Source of the DNA: Bubalus kerabau
Lineage: Eukaryota; Chordata; Mammalia; Artiodactyla; Bovidae
Direction of reading: 5' to 3'
Length of the DNA stretch: 64,000 nucleotides
NCBI RefSeq assembly: GCF_029407905.1
Contig: NC_073624.1
Coordinates: 118,730,001 to 118,794,000 of the forward strand
Shown: positions 10,444 through 23,000 of the stretch, piece by piece
Numbering within the stretch: the first letter of the stretch is position 1
How the letters are laid out: each line of letters begins with the position of its first letter
Position numbers and translations under genes: made by a program
The notes under the pieces: generated by a model
Seen by the model: the letters and a program-made list of their open reading frames with translations, nothing else
What the model was told of the DNA's origin: nothing
Database searches by the model: none

Positions 10444-12352
10444 TGAGAAAAAGAAATGCAAAAAGGCAAAATGTCTGAGGAGACCTTACAAATAGCTGAG
10501 AAAAGAAGAGAAGCTAAGGCAAGGAGAAAATGAAAGATATACCCATTTGAATGCAGACTTCCAAAGAATAGCAAGGAGAGATAAGAAAGCCTTCCTCAGT
10601 GATCAAAACAAAGAAGTAGAGGGAAACAATAGAATAGGAAAGATTAGAGATCTCTTCAAGATTATTAGAGCTACCAAGGGAATGTTTCATGCAAAGATGG
10701 ACACAATAAAGGACAGAAACAGTACCTAACAGAAACAAAAGATATTAAGAAGAGGTGGCAAGAATACACAGAACTATACAAAAAAAAGATCTTCATGACC
10801 CAGATAACCACGATGGTATGATCACTCACCTAGAACCAGTCATCCTGGAATGTGGGTCAAGTGGGCCTTACGAAGCATCACTGCAAACAAAGCTAGTGGA
10901 GGTGACAGAATTCAAGCTGAGCTATTTCAAATCCTAAAAGATGATGCTGTGAAAGTGCTGCACTCAATATGCCAGCAAACCTGGAAAACTCAGCATTGAC
11001 CACAGGACTGGAAAAGGTCAGTTTTCATTCCAATCCCAAAGAAAGGCAATGCCAAAGAATGCTCAAACTACCACACAACTGCACTCATCTCACATGCTAG
11101 TAAGGTAATGCTCAAAATTCTCCTAGCTAGGCTTCAGCAATTCATGAACCGTGAACTTCCAGATGGTCAAGCTGGTTTTAGAAAAGGCAGAGGAACCAGA
11201 GATTAGATTGCCAACATCCGCCGGGTCATCAAAAAAGCAAGAGAGTGCTGGAAAAACATCTATTTTTTCTTTATAGTCCACGCCAAAGCCTTTGACTGTG
11301 TGGATCACAACAAACTGTGGAAAATTCTTAAAGAGAAGGGAATACCAGACCACCTGACCTGCCTCCTGATAAATCTGTATGCAGGTCAAGAAGAAAGAGT
11401 TAGAACTGGACCTGGAACAACAGACTGGTTCCAAATAGGAAAAGGAGTAAATCAAGGCTGTATATTGTTACCCTACTTGTTTAACTTATATGCAGAGTAC
11501 ATGATGCACAATGCCAGACTGGAAGAAGCACAAGCTAGAATCAAGATTTCTGGGAGAAATATTAATAACCTCAGATACGAAGATGATACCTACCCTTATG
11601 GCAGAAAGTGAGGAACTAAAGAGCCTCTTGATGAAAGTGAAAGAGGAGAGTGAAAAAGTTGGCTTAAAGCTCAATATTCAGAAAACAAAGATCATGGTAT
11701 CCAGTCCCATCACTTCATGGCAAATAGATGGTGAAACAATAGAAGCAGTGACAGACTTTATTCTTGGAGGCTCCAAAATCACTGCAGATGGTGACTGCAG
11801 TGATGAAATTAAAAGACACTTGCCCCTTGGAAGGAAAGTAATGACCAACCAAGACAGCATATTAAAAAGCAGAGACATTACTTTGCCAACAAAGGTCCTT
11901 CTAGTCAAAGCTGTGGTTTTTCCAGTAGTAATATATGGATGTGAGATTTGGACTATTAAGAAAGTTGAGCACTGAAGAATTGATGCTTTTGAACTGTGGT
12001 GCTCGATAAGACTCTTGAGAGTCCCTTGGTTTGCAAGGAGATCCAAGCAGTCCATCCTAAAGGAAATCAGTCCTGAATATTCATTGGAAGGACTGATACT
12101 GAAGCTGAAACTCCAATATGTTGGCCACCTGATGTGAAGAACTGACTCATTGGAAAAGGCCCTGATGCTGGGGAAAATTGAAGGCAGGAAGAGAAGGGGA
12201 TGATAGAGACTAAGATGGTTTGATGACATCACTGATGCGATTGATATGAGTTTGATTAGGCTCTGTGAGTTGGTCATCGACAGGAAAGCCTGGTGTGCTG
12301 TAGTCCATGGGGTCACAAAGAGTCAGACCCGACTCAGTGACTGAACTGAACT
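10444..12352 (+). mobile_element. BovB LINE (1.9 kb, 5'-truncated) inserted in L1
   Basis: Sense BovB from just before the reverse transcriptase to the 3' end with a (TGAAC)n tail. The 8-bp duplication TATACCCA at 10436-10443 and 12353-12360 is also the L1 sequence at that point. Protein-level landmarks of the reverse transcriptase and C-terminus are present, but frames are broken repeatedly (for example a stop after KKVEH near 11973). It belongs to the group with GKIEGR and SLEGL residues near the C-terminus. Confidence 0.92.
11300..11975 (+). pseudogene. BovB reverse transcriptase remnant
   Basis: Two overlapping open stretches (11300-11611 and 11511-11975) carry reverse transcriptase landmarks: DHNKLWKILKEKGIPDHLT, QGCILLPYLFNLYAEY, and a degraded active-site box (YEDD where BovB has YADD). 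A frameshift falls right at the active site. The alanine-to-glutamate change in the catalytic box is additional decay. Confidence 0.82.
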
Positions 12353-12615
12353 TATACCCAGTAGTGGGATTGCTGAGTCATATGGTAGTTTTGTTGTTAG
12401 TTTTTAAGGAATCTCCATGCTCTTTTCCACTGTGATTGTACCAATTTAAATTCCCACCAATAGTTCAAAGGGTTCATTTTTCTCTCCACACCCTCTCCAG
12501 CATTTATTGCTTGCAGATTTTTTAATGATGATCGTTTTGATCAGTGTGAAGTGATACCTCATTGTAGTTTGATTTGTATTTCTCTAATAATGAGTGATAT
12601 TGAGCATCTTTGTAA

Positions 12616-12668
12616 AATGATGAAATTAGAGCACTTCCTAACACCGTACACAAAATTAAACTCAAAAT
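12616..12668 (+). mobile_element. Inverted 5' segment of the neighbouring L1
   Basis: A short sense L1 ORF2 piece (AATTAGAGCACTTCCTAACA, then CACAAAATTAAACTCAAAAT) follows directly on the antisense L1. In L1 order it lies a few hundred bases upstream of the antisense break, so it fits the inverted 5' arm of the same insertion. Confidence 0.7.
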
Positions 12669-12746
12669 GAAGTTTTTTTTTTTGATAAGAATAATGAATC
12701 TCTCTTTACATCATAGTTTGGCTTGTTAAGTAAAATTATATTTTGA

Positions 12747-13570
12747 GATTGCTGGGAGAAATATCAATAACCTCAGATATTCAGATGACACCACCCTTAT
12801 GGCAGAAAGTGAAGAGGAACTAAAAAGCCTCTTGATGATAGTGAAAGAGGAGAGTGAAAAAGTTGGCTTAAAGCTCAACATTCAGAAAACTAAGATCATG
12901 GCATCTGGTCCCATCACTTCATGGCAAATAGATGGGGAAACAGTGGAAACAGTGTCAGACTTTATTTTTCTGGGCTCCAAAATCACTGCAGATGGTGACT
13001 GCAGCCATGAAATTAAAAGATGCTTGCTCTTTGGAAGGACAGTTATGACCAACCTACATAGCATATTCAAAAGCAGAGACATTACTTTGTCAACAAAGGT
13101 CCGTTTAGTCAAGGCTATGGTTTTTCCTGTGGGCATGTATGGATGTAAGAGTTGGACTGTGAAGAAGGCTGAGCGCTGAAGAATTGATGCTTTTGAACTG
13201 TGGTGTTGGAGAAGACTTTGGAGAGTCCCTTGGACTGCAAGGAGATCCAACCAGTCCATTCTGAAGGAGATCAGCCCTGGCATTTCTTTGGAAGGAATGA
13301 TGCTAAAGCTGAAACTCCAGTACTTTGGCCACCTGATGCGAAGAGTTGACTCATTGGAAAAGACTCTGATGCTGGGAGGGATTGGGGGCAAGAGGAGAAG
13401 GGGACGACAGAGGATGAGATGGCTGGATGGCATCACTGACTCGATGGACGTGAGTCTGAGTGAACTCCGTGAGTTGGTGATGGACAGGGAGGCCTGGTGT
13501 GCTACGATTCATGGGGTCACAAAGTGTCAGACACGACTGAGCAACTGAACTGAACTGAACTGAACTGAAC
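12747..13570 (+). mobile_element. BovB LINE 3' fragment (0.8 kb)
   Basis: Sense BovB beginning just before the active-site box and ending in a (TGAAC)n tail of about five units. The active-site codons read YSDD-like (TATTCAGATGAC), an alanine-to-serine change. The open frame 12799-13179 (KSLLMIVKEESEKVGLKLN onward) ends at a TGA where related copies continue, so the copy is inactive. Confidence 0.92.
13288..13548 (+). pseudogene. BovB ORF C-terminal end
   Basis: The last 86 codons of the BovB ORF: EGMMLKLKLQYFGHLMRRVD, then GGIGGK, then an RQRMRWLDGIT segment, ending at the natural stop. It belongs to the same inactive insertion and to the group-1 copies. Confidence 0.85.
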
Positions 13571-13862
13571 ATAGTTAAACTAAATATAAATTGTGCAGGT
13601 AATTTGATAATCAAATGAAAGACTTAAATGAGAAGAATCTCATGGATGACATGTTTTTATGTATTAATCTATTTGACTTAAAGTTATTTGAAATTGAAAT
13701 CAATAGATATTTATTGCCACATAAATCTTAGAAAGTTGTCTGGAATAAAGCACAAAGCAAACATGTTTGTTGAATGTTGAATAATAGTAAGAAAATTTAT
13801 GTACCTTTCATATTTTATTATTTTGTTTCACATGTTCTTTAATTTTTCACAGTTTCTTATTT
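13571..13862. other. AT-rich non-coding stretch
   Basis: Nothing recognised between a BovB tail and a Bov-tA. Confidence 0.5.
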
Positions 13863-14058
13863 GTGCTGTGCTTTGTCACTCAGTTGTGTCCGAATCTTTG
13901 TGACCCCATGGACTGTAGCCCACCAGGCTCCTCTGTCCCTGGGGATTCTCCAGGCAAGAATACTGGAGTAGGTTGCCATGCCCTCCTCCAGGGGATCTTC
14001 TCAATCCAGGGGTCAAACCCAGGTCTCCCACATTGCAGGTGGACTCTTTACCATCTGA
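13863..14058 (-). mobile_element. Bov-tA SINE, head truncated
   Basis: Antisense body (GACCCCATGGACTGTAGCCC through GGGGATCTTCTC) and most of the tRNA-like part, ending at CTTTACCATCTGA. The outermost part of the head is missing. No target duplication found. Confidence 0.88.
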
Positions 14059-15689
14059 ACATTCATCAGATATATAATGATCAGGTACATTCTATAGAAT
14101 CACCTCCAACTTCATTCAATGATTCTCATGGCTCATCACTGTTTTAGCATTAGTGACCACGTTTGATTGATAACATGTGAAGGAAAGCAATTGGCATGGG
14201 AGCTCATTATACTTCAAATAATAAACTTATTATATGGATATAATAAAACTTCAAAATAAAATAAAATGATAAAATATTAAAAATATTAAAATCTTTGGTG
14301 CTTAAATTATTTTCATATAGTTTACCTAACTTATGAGAGTTTGGACTTTGGCTTTTTATTGGTAATTGTAACTTCAATACAATATTTACTATTTGAGATT
14401 CTTCAACCTGCAGTGATTCACATAGCTGTTAATAACCTAATTATTTCTTATTCCGTTTGGTAAATTTATTGCATAAAGGAAATCCTACAGTCTGCTCTTG
14501 AATAGATGGCAATTATCATAAAGTTAAGAATTACTATAAAAGGATATACAATTAATCAGTTCTCTGTTTCACACTACCATGTGCATGCCCTGATGCAATG
14601 CTTTCAGCAGTATGGCAGCTGTTCTTTAATGCATTTTTTATGTCTCCAAGTAATTCTTTCATGATGAATTATGGCATATTCAACCATAATTAATAATGTA
14701 CCAGAAGCATGTGTGAAAAAGTAAATTAAATCTTTGCTGAAGAATTAAAATTGACTTGAGATTTTAAATTAAAAATAAATATGTAAACAAATTATTTTAA
14801 ATTTTCAGCTGATGGAAATCCCACCTTGTAAATGTCTTAAGTGACCAAGAATGATACAATACTTAACTTTAATGAGAAGTAAATATTATCTTAATGTAAA
14901 AAAACAGGAATCACCCACTTGTAGTCACAGTAAGAATAAGGTAAGATCTTTGAAAGAAATACTCAAATATTGCTAAATTTGTAATTTTAACTTTGAGATA
15001 ACCTTACACCATATACATCTTATTACTGATGGACTGGCTTCTCAATCCCTGTCACCAGTGGGAATTGTCCAGTAATTTTACTTTTCTTTTTCTCACCTAA
15101 ATGAACCCTGCAAGGAGAACCTTGAGATGAGTTGCTTGATGTTATAGTATGAATTAAGTAAAATCTATTCAATTAGCAAATGTTCTTGGAATGCTGATGA
15201 TTAATGCTGATGTTAGTAGTCTGTGTCCAATCAAGATAGAAAATCCACACAGTAACTTGAACAAGAAAAGGTCAATGTGAAGAAATAATAGCTATTACAA
15301 GGAATTGGTGTAACACGGCATAGGGTTGTAAGAAATAAAGCAACGCTAAAGAATATAGGTACAGAAAAGATAAAAATAGCCACACCCTCTATGGCTAAGA
15401 TTGAACACCCAAAGGAAAGGCACCACAGGGCGGAGGTACAGACCATGTGGGAGGAAAAGCCATGACTAATTGGATGGAAGATAATTCACTTTGGTGCAAC
15501 AGAAGGAGAAACTTGTTGGGAAACTACCCTCTAGCACTTGCCACATTTTCACTCACTGAGATGCTGGGGAAAGTTCTTCACTGAGAGGTACCTCACTGGA
15601 GACACTCTAGTACAAAACCACTCTAAGTGGATATATGGTGATGAATGCTATAGGATTTGGTGCACTGCAGGAGTTAAGAACTGAAAAGT
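14059..15689. other. Non-coding stretch, 1.6 kb, no gene seen
   Basis: AT-rich, without recognised repeats. Several A/T runs (for example 14225-14300) and no open frame with coding character. It is one of the longer unique-looking blocks in the left half. Confidence 0.5.
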
Positions 15690-15886
15690 TGCAGTGTTAG
15701 TTGCTGAGTCCTGTCCGACTCTTTGCAACCCCATGGACTGTAACCTGCCAGACTCCTTTGTCCATGGAATTCTCCAGGCAAGAATACTGGTGTGAGTAGC
15801 CTGTCCCTTCTCCAGGGGATCTTCCCAACCCTGGGATCAATGCTACTTCTCTTGCACTGAAGGCAGATTCTTTGCCTTTTGAGCCT
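15690..15886 (-). mobile_element. Bov-tA SINE
   Basis: Antisense Bov-tA (GAGTCCTGTCCGACTCTTTG, CTCCAGGCAAGAATACTGG, CTTCTCCAGGGGATCTTC), worn at the tRNA-like head (CTTTGCCTTTTGAGCC). No clear target duplication. Confidence 0.88.
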
Positions 15887-16596
15887 ATAGAACTCAGATG
15901 CTGGAGAGTGTCCACTCTGCATGAGCCCTTTAGGACCTCCTTCAGTGTCTCTCCAACCCTCTCTACTGATAAAGCTGAACACTGTACCAGCTGACAAAGC
16001 AAAAATACTTAAAGGGCACAGATTCATATTTACAGAGCAAGCAAGAATTTTGAATTAGGAGATGAAAGTCAATAAACAAATAACTGGCAGAGTGGCATAA
16101 ATGCAAAAAGGCAATTATCTATGATCCTGAGGCAGTTATGCTTGAAAATATGATATTCATTTCATGAAAGACACATGGAATGAACAGCAATTGTATGTAA
16201 AGTTCAGAGGGAAGAGCATGATCAAAGGAACAGGGGAGGAAATATTGAATAGAAGGAAATGAATGCAAAGTCCCAATTATGTATCTATTCAGTTTGACGG
16301 CCTCTAAATTGTGATAGATTTTACTTATTAGACAATTGGGACAATAAATGTATTTTATGTAAAGGGCTAAGGGATTCAAACTGTTCTCTAGATATATTAC
16401 TTTTATATCGTGAACAAGAAAGATAAAGCCATTGTGATGTCCCTGGGCTTTATCTCTTATTATGAATGAATAGTTTTATATCCATCTAAACAAAAGTATG
16501 CATAGAAAAGCAGATCAAGGAGAGAATAAATGTGTAAACTGGTGCTTGGAAATATGTTGATTTTTAAAATAAGCCTGTAAATTAGCAAAGTAGCTC
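15887..16596. other. Non-coding stretch, nothing recognised
   Basis: No coding frame or repeat recognised between a Bov-tA and a BovB. Confidence 0.5.
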
Positions 16597-17128
16597 TTCA
16601 GTTCAGTTCAGTTCAGTAGCTCAGTCATGTCCTACTCTTTGAGACCCCATGAATTGCAGCACGACAGGCCTCCCTGTCCATCACCAACTCCCGGAGTTCA
16701 CTCAGACTCATGTTCATCGAGTCAGTGATGCCATCCAGCCATCTCAACCTCCGTCGTCCCCTTCTCCTCCTGCCCCCAATCCCTCCCAGCATCAGAGTCT
16801 TTTCCAATGAGTCAACTCTTCGCAATGAGGTGGCCAAAGTACTGGAGTTTCAGCTTTAGCATCATTCCTTCCAAAGAAATACCAGGGCTGATCTCCTTCA
16901 GAATGGACTGGTTGGATCTCCTTGCAGTCCAAGGGACTCTCAAGAGCCTTCTCCAACACCACAGTTCAAAGGCATCAATTCTTTGGCACTCAGCCTTCTT
17001 CACAGTCCAACTCTCACATCCATGCATGACCACAGGAAAAACCATAGCCTTGACTAGACGAACCTTTGTTGGCAAAGTAATGTCTCTGCTTTTGAATATG
17101 CTATCTAGGTTGGACATAACTTTCCTTA
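16597..17128 (-). mobile_element. BovB LINE 3' fragment (0.5 kb), antisense
   Basis: Begins with a (TTCAG)n tail and continues through the antisense C-terminal coding region, stopping at CATAACTTTCCTT. On the minus strand it reads the familiar C-terminal landmarks (AFELWCWRRLLRVPWTARRS, SLEGMMLKLKLQYFGHL), with a frame break near 16812. It is 5'-truncated and inactive. Confidence 0.93.
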
Positions 17129-17491
17129 CTTTGCTCTATACTTGAGAGCAGAATCAGCCATAGTTGATATGACACAGGAGTGATTGTAAAAATAATGAGC
17201 TCATATGGAGCTACAGTAAAGAAAACTATCCTTGACTACTCTGTAACCTTGTACATAACATTTTAAAAACATATGCTAATTACTCAATTTCAAAAATCAT
17301 AGGTGCTGAATATTCTTCTTTATTAGTCTTAATTGTGGTGATATTTCATAATCAATATACAGCAAGTAAACTGAACATAGAATCAAAAGATATGGATTCC
17401 AGTCTAGACTGTGCTCTCTATTTTCCATGTAATGTTAGGCAATGAAAATTACCTTTAAAACAGAGGTGTTAATGTAGCACATAAATGCCAT
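17129..17491. other. Spacer between two BovB copies
   Basis: About 360 bp of AT-rich sequence with no recognised feature. It separates two antisense BovB insertions. Confidence 0.5.
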
Positions 17492-18828
17492 GAGATCAGA
17501 TCAGATCAGATCAGTCACTCACTCGTGTCCGACTCTTTGCGACCCATGAATCGCAGCACGCCAGTCCTCCCTGTCCATCACCAACTCACGGAGTTCACTG
17601 AGACTCACGTCCATCGAGTCAGTGATGCCATCCAGCCATCTCATCCTCTGTCGTCCCCTTCTCCTCCTGCCCCCAATCCCTCCCAGCGTCAGTCTTTTCC
17701 AATGAGTCAACTCTTCGCATGGGGTGGCCAAAGTACTGGAGTTTCAGCTTTAGCATCATTCCTTCCAAAGAAATCCCAGGGCTGATCTCCTTCAGAATGG
17801 ACTGGTTGGATCTCTTTGCAGTCCAAGGGACTCTCAAGAGCCTTCTCCAACACCACAGTTCAAAAGCATCAATTCTTTGGTGCTCAGCCTTCTTCATAGT
17901 CCAACTCTCACATCCATACATGCCCACAGGAAAAACCATAGCCTTGACTAGACAGACCTTTGTTGGCAAAGTAATGTCTCTGCTTTTGAATATGCTATCT
18001 AGGTTGGTCATAACTTTCCTTCCAAGGAGTAAGCGTCTTTTAATTTCATGGCTGCAGTCACCATCTGCAGTGACTTTGGAGCCCAGAAAAATAAAGTCTG
18101 ACACTCTTTCCACTGTTTCCCCATCTATTTCCCATGAAGTGATGGGACTGGATGCCATGATCTTCGTTTTCTGAATGTTGAGCTTTAAGCCAACTTTTTC
18201 ACTCTCCACTCTCACTTTCATCAAGAGGCTTTTGAGTTCCTCTTCACTTTCTGCCATAAGGGTGGTATCATCTGCATATATGAGGTTATTGATATTTCTC
18301 CTGGCAATCTTGATTCCACCCTGTGTTTCTTCCAGTCCAGCGTTTCTCATGATGTACTCTGCATATAAGTTAAATAAACAGGGTGACAATGTAGAGACTT
18401 GACGTACTCCTTTTCCTATTTGGAACCAGTCTGTTGTTCCATGACCAGTTCTAACTGTTGCTTCCTGACCTGCATACAAATTTCTCAAGAGGCAGGTCAG
18501 GTGGTCTGGTATTCCCATCTCTTTCAGAATTTTCCACAGTTTATTGTGATCCACGCAGTCAAAGTCTTTGGCATAGTCAATAAAGCAGAAATAGATGTTT
18601 TTCTGGAACTCTCTTGCTTTTTCCATGATCCAGTGGATGTTGGCAATTTGATCTCTGGTTCCTCTGCCTTTTCTAAAACCAACTTGCACATTAGGAAGTT
18701 CACGGTTCACATATTGCTGAAGTCTGGCTTGGAGAATTTTGAGCATTACTTTACTAGTGTGTGAGATGAGTGCAACTGTGCGGTAGTTTGAGCATTCTTT
18801 AGCATTGCCTTTCTTTGGGATAGGAATA
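17492..18828 (-). mobile_element. BovB LINE (1.3 kb), antisense, long open RT frame
   Basis: Starts with a (GATCA)n tail and runs antisense up to a point just before the palm domain, ending near TTTGGGATAGGAAT. It is 5'-truncated, with no endonuclease. The sequence is among the least damaged BovB here and shares diagnostic changes with the copy at 29618-31600. Confidence 0.94.
17619..18746 (-). pseudogene. BovB reverse transcriptase, 375-codon open frame
   Basis: RTE-clade reverse transcriptase that would copy BovB RNA at a nicked target. In order: VGFRKGRGTRDQIA (residues 22-35), motif A with FIDYAKDFD (55-63, catalytic Asp57), motif B at 115-122 reading RQVSTLSP where other copies have RQGCILSP, and motif C YADD at 157-160 (bases 18267-18278). 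The C-terminal region follows; a frameshift near 17700 replaces the last segment, so the natural end is lost. There is no endonuclease and no RNA-binding start, so it cannot be autonomous. The glycine-to-valine change in motif B probably impairs catalysis. It is a pseudogene despite its length. Confidence 0.85.
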
Positions 18829-19577
18829 AAATAAAATAATGTAGGGAAACATTTTTATTCATTGTAAAGCACTGTATAAATACAAGAAATTTATCTTGAT
18901 TTAAGTCAACTGTGTTGAAGAATGCTAGTATACTAAATAATGAAGACATCTCTTGAAGAATCAATGTTTCACAATTGATTCAGGATACCTTTTATTAATG
19001 ATATCTACCTCAAGTTTCTTCAGGGCAAAAATCTATTTTTCTCCCCTGATCTGAACAACAATGAACATATTATTAAAGATAAGTTTTTTTGATAGGCATT
19101 TAACAATCTAAAGGAATCCTCATGCATATTTCATATTTAATTTATAATTACTTTAATTTTTATATTTTCAAATTAATATGCTTCAATATTACTAAATGAT
19201 TATCTGTATCCACTTTTGCTTTTGTATAGGCCTACTCATTCAAGTGACATAACAAATTTATTCTTAATTTCCCAGGATTCATAATTCTAAATATTTTGAC
19301 ATATTTTAAATTTAATAAGAACTTAATATCTGTTTTAAAATATTTATTCTTAGTATTTATTTTATTTAAAAATAAATATTTTAATATTATATAGTAAATA
19401 AATATTATATTATATTATATATTTAACATATATTTTAATATTATATATTAAATATTTTAGTATTTATTTTAAAATAAATATTTTTAATATTTATTTTAAG
19501 CCTATTTATGTTTAAATCAGCTTAAAATTTTCCTGCTGAGAAACTTACTTAATAAATAAAAGTTTAAGAAGTAAGTA
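18829..19577. other. Very AT-rich stretch with small palindromes
   Basis: No gene. 19290-19500 is almost pure A/T and contains self-complementary words such as TTATTTAAAAATAAAT and repeated TATTTTAAAATAAATA-like blocks. This is consistent with low-complexity DNA that can unpair or form short hairpins. Confidence 0.6.
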
Positions 19578-20025
19578 TTTTTTTAAATATAAATTTATTT
19601 ATTTTGATTGGAGGCTAATTACTTTACAATATTGTACTGGTTTTGCCGTACATTGACATGAATCCGCCATGGGTGTACATGTGTTCCCCATCCTGAACCC
19701 CCTACCACCTCCCTCCCCATCCTATCCCTCTGGGTCATCCCAGTGCACCAGCCCCAAACCCTGTCTCATGCATTGAACCTGGACTGGCGATTCGTTTCAC
19801 ATATGATAATATACATGTTTCAATGTCATTCTCCCAAATCATCCCACCCTTGCCCTCTCCCACAGAGTCCAAAAGACTGTTCTATACATCTGTGTCTCTT
19901 TTGCTGTCTCGCATATAGGGTTATCATTACCATCTTTCTAAATTCCATATATATGCATTAGTATAACTCTATTGGTGTTTTTCTTTCTGGCTTACTTCAC
20001 TCTGTATATTAGGCTCCAGTTTCAT

Positions 20026-23000
20026 CTACTTCATTAGACCTGATTCAAATGTATTCTTTTTAATGGCTGAGTAATACTCCATTGTGTATATGTACCACAG
20101 CTTTCTTATCCATTCGTCTGCTGATGGACATCTAGGTTGCTTCCATGTCTTGGCTATTATAAACAGTGCTGCGATGAACATTGGGGTACACGTGTCTCTT
20201 TCAATTCTGGTTTCCTTGGTGTGTATGCCCAGCAGTGGGATTGCTGGGTCATATGGCAATTCTATTCCCAGTTTTTTAAGGAATCTCCATACTGCTCTCC
20301 ATAGTGACTGTACTAGTTTGCATTCCCACCAACAGTATAAGAGGGTTCTCTTTTCTCTGCACCCTCTCCAGCATTTATTGCTTGTAGAATTTTGGATAGC
20401 AGCCATTCTGACTGGCGTGAAATGGTATGTATTTGTGTTTTTGTTTTGCAGTTCTCTGATAATGAGTAGTGTTGAGCATCTTTTCATGTTTGTTATATAT
20501 CTTCATGTCTTCTTTGGGGAAATGTCTGTTTAGTTCTTTGGCCCATTTTTTGATTGGGTCGTTTATTTCTCTGGAATTGAGCTGCAGGAGTTGCTTGTAT
20601 ATTTTTGAGATTAATTCTTTGTCAGTTGCTTCATTTGCTATTATTTCCTCCCATTCTGAAGGCTGTCTTTTCACCTTGCTTGTAGTTTCCTTCATTGTGC
20701 GAAAGCTTTTAAGTTTAATTAGGTCCCATTTGTTTATTTTTGCTTTTATTGCCAATATTCTGGGAGGTGGGTCATAGAGGATCCTGCTCTGATTTATGTC
20801 AGAGAGTGTTTTGCCTCTAGTAGTTTTGTTTTCCTTTAGGAGTTTTATCTTTCTGGTCTAACATTTAGATCTTTAATCCATTTAGAGTTTATTTTTGTAT
20901 ATGGTGTTAGAAAGTGTTCTAGTTTCATTTTTACAAGTGGTTGACCAGTTTTCCCGGCACCTCTTGTTAAAGAGATTGTCTTCTCTCCATTGTATATTCT
21001 TACCTCCTTTGTCAAAGATAAGGTGTCCATAGGTGCGTAGATTTATCTCTGGGTTTTCTATTTTGTTCCATTGATTTATATTTCTGTCTTTGTGCCAGTA
21101 CCATACTGTCTTGATGACTGTGGCTTTTTAGTAGAGCCTGAAGTCAGACAGGTTGATTCTTCCAGTTCCATTCTTCTTTCTCAAGATTGCTTTGGCTATT
21201 TGAGGTTTTTTGTATTTCCATACAAATTGTGAAATTATTTTTTCTAGTTCTGTGAAAAATACTGTTGGTAGCTTGATAGAGATTGCATTGAATCTATAGA
21301 TTGCTTTGGGTAGTATACTCATTTTCACTATACTGATTATTCTGATCCATGAACATGGTATATTTCTCCATCTATTTGTGCCCTCTTTGATTTTTTTCAC
21401 CAATGTTTTATGGTTTTCTGTATATAGGGCTTTTGTTTCTTTAGGTACATATATATCTCAATATTTTATTCCTTTTGTTCCAATGGTAGATGGAATTGTT
21501 TCCTTAATTTCTCTTTCTGTTTTCTTATCATTAGTGTATAGTAATGCAAGATATTTCTTGTGTTAATTTTATATTCTGCAACTTTACTATATTCATTGAT
21601 TAGCTCTAGTAATTTTCTGGTGACAATTACTTTAGGGTTTTTTATGTAGAGGATCGTGTCATCTGCAAACAGTGAGAATTTTACTTTTTTTTCCAATCTG
21701 GATTCCTTTTTATTTCTTTTCCTTCTTCGATTGCTGTAGCCAAAACTTCCAAAACTATGTTGAATAATAGTGGTGAGAGTGGGCATTCTTGTCTTATTCT
21801 TGACTTTAGGGGAAATGCTTTCAATTTTTCACCATTGAGGATAATATTTGCTGTGGGTTTGTCATATATGGCTTTTATTATGTTGAGGTATATTCCTTCT
21901 ATTTCTGCTTTCTAGAGGGTTTTTATCATAAATGCATGTTGAATTTTGTCAAAGGCTTTCTCTGCATCTATTGAGATAATCATATGGTTTTTATCTTTCA
22001 ATTAGTTAGTGTGGTGTAGCACGTTGATTGATTTGCAGATATTGAAGAATCCTTGCATCCCTGGGATAAAGCCCACTTGGTCATAATGTATGATGTTTTT
22101 AATATGTTGTTGGATTCTGTTCTCTTGAATTTTGTTAAGGACTTTTGTATCTATGTTCATCATTGATATTGGCCCATAGTTTTCTTTTTTTGTGGCATCT
22201 TTGTCAGGTTTTGGTATTAGGGTGATGGTGGCCTCATAGAATGAGTTTGGACGTTTACCTTCCTCTGCAATTTTCTGGAAGATTTTGAGTAGGATAGGTG
22301 TTAGCTCTTCTCTAAATTTTTGATAGAATTCAGCTGTGAAACCGTCTGGACCTGGGCTTTTGTTTGCTGGAAGATTTCTGATTACAGTTTCAATTTCAGT
22401 GCTTGTGATGGGTCTGTTAAGATTTTTCTATGGTTTCCTGGTTCAGTTTTGGAAAGCTGTACTTTTCTAAGAATTTGTCCATTTCTTCCACGTTGTCTAT
22501 TTTATTGGAATATAGTTGCTGATAGTAGTTTCTTATGATCCTTTGTATTTCTGTGTTGTCTGTTGTGATCTCTGCATTTTCATGTCTAATTTTATTGATT
22601 TGATTCTCTCCCTTTGTTTCTTGATGAGTCTGACTAATGGTTTTTCAATTTTGTTTATCTTCTCAAAGATACAGCTTTTGGCTTTGTTAATTTTTGCTAT
22701 GGTCTCTTTTGTTTCTTTGGCATTTATTTCTGCCCTGATTTTTAAGATTTCTTTCCTTCTACTAACCAACCCTGGGGTTCTTCATTTCTTCCTTTTCTAG
22801 TTGCTTTACCTGTAGAGTTAGGTTATTTATTTGACTTTTTTCTTGTTTCTTGAAGCAAACCTGTATTGCTGTGACCTTTCCCTTTAGCACTGCTTTTAAA
22901 GTGTCTCATAGGTTTTGGGTTGTTGTGTTTTCATTTTCATTCATTTCTATGCATATTTTGACTTCTGTTTTTATTTCTTCTATGATTTGTTGGTTATTCA

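Larger units (their letters stand above)
9826..12615 (-). mobile_element. Antisense L1 3' portion, split by BovB
   Basis: L1 3' UTR and ORF2 C-terminal region in antisense: landmarks TTATGGCTGAGTAATATTCC, TTGCTTCCATGTCATGGCTA and CACACCCTCTCCAGCATTTA. A BovB at 10444-12352 splits it. The remaining L1 ends near 12615 and is followed by a short sense L1 piece, giving a 5' inversion. It is more diverged than the L1 at 19.6 kb. Confidence 0.88.

Noticed and set aside
17619..18746. A 375-codon reverse transcriptase frame as an active or domesticated gene
   Set aside because: It lacks the endonuclease, has a damaged motif B and a frameshifted C-terminus, and sits in a 5'-truncated BovB with no sign of a promoter or exon structure.
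20084..20777. Plus-strand open frames of 149 and 102 codons rich in hydrophobic residues
   Set aside because: They lie opposite L1 ORF2 C-terminal coding sequence and match its minus-strand protein frames, so they are shadows.
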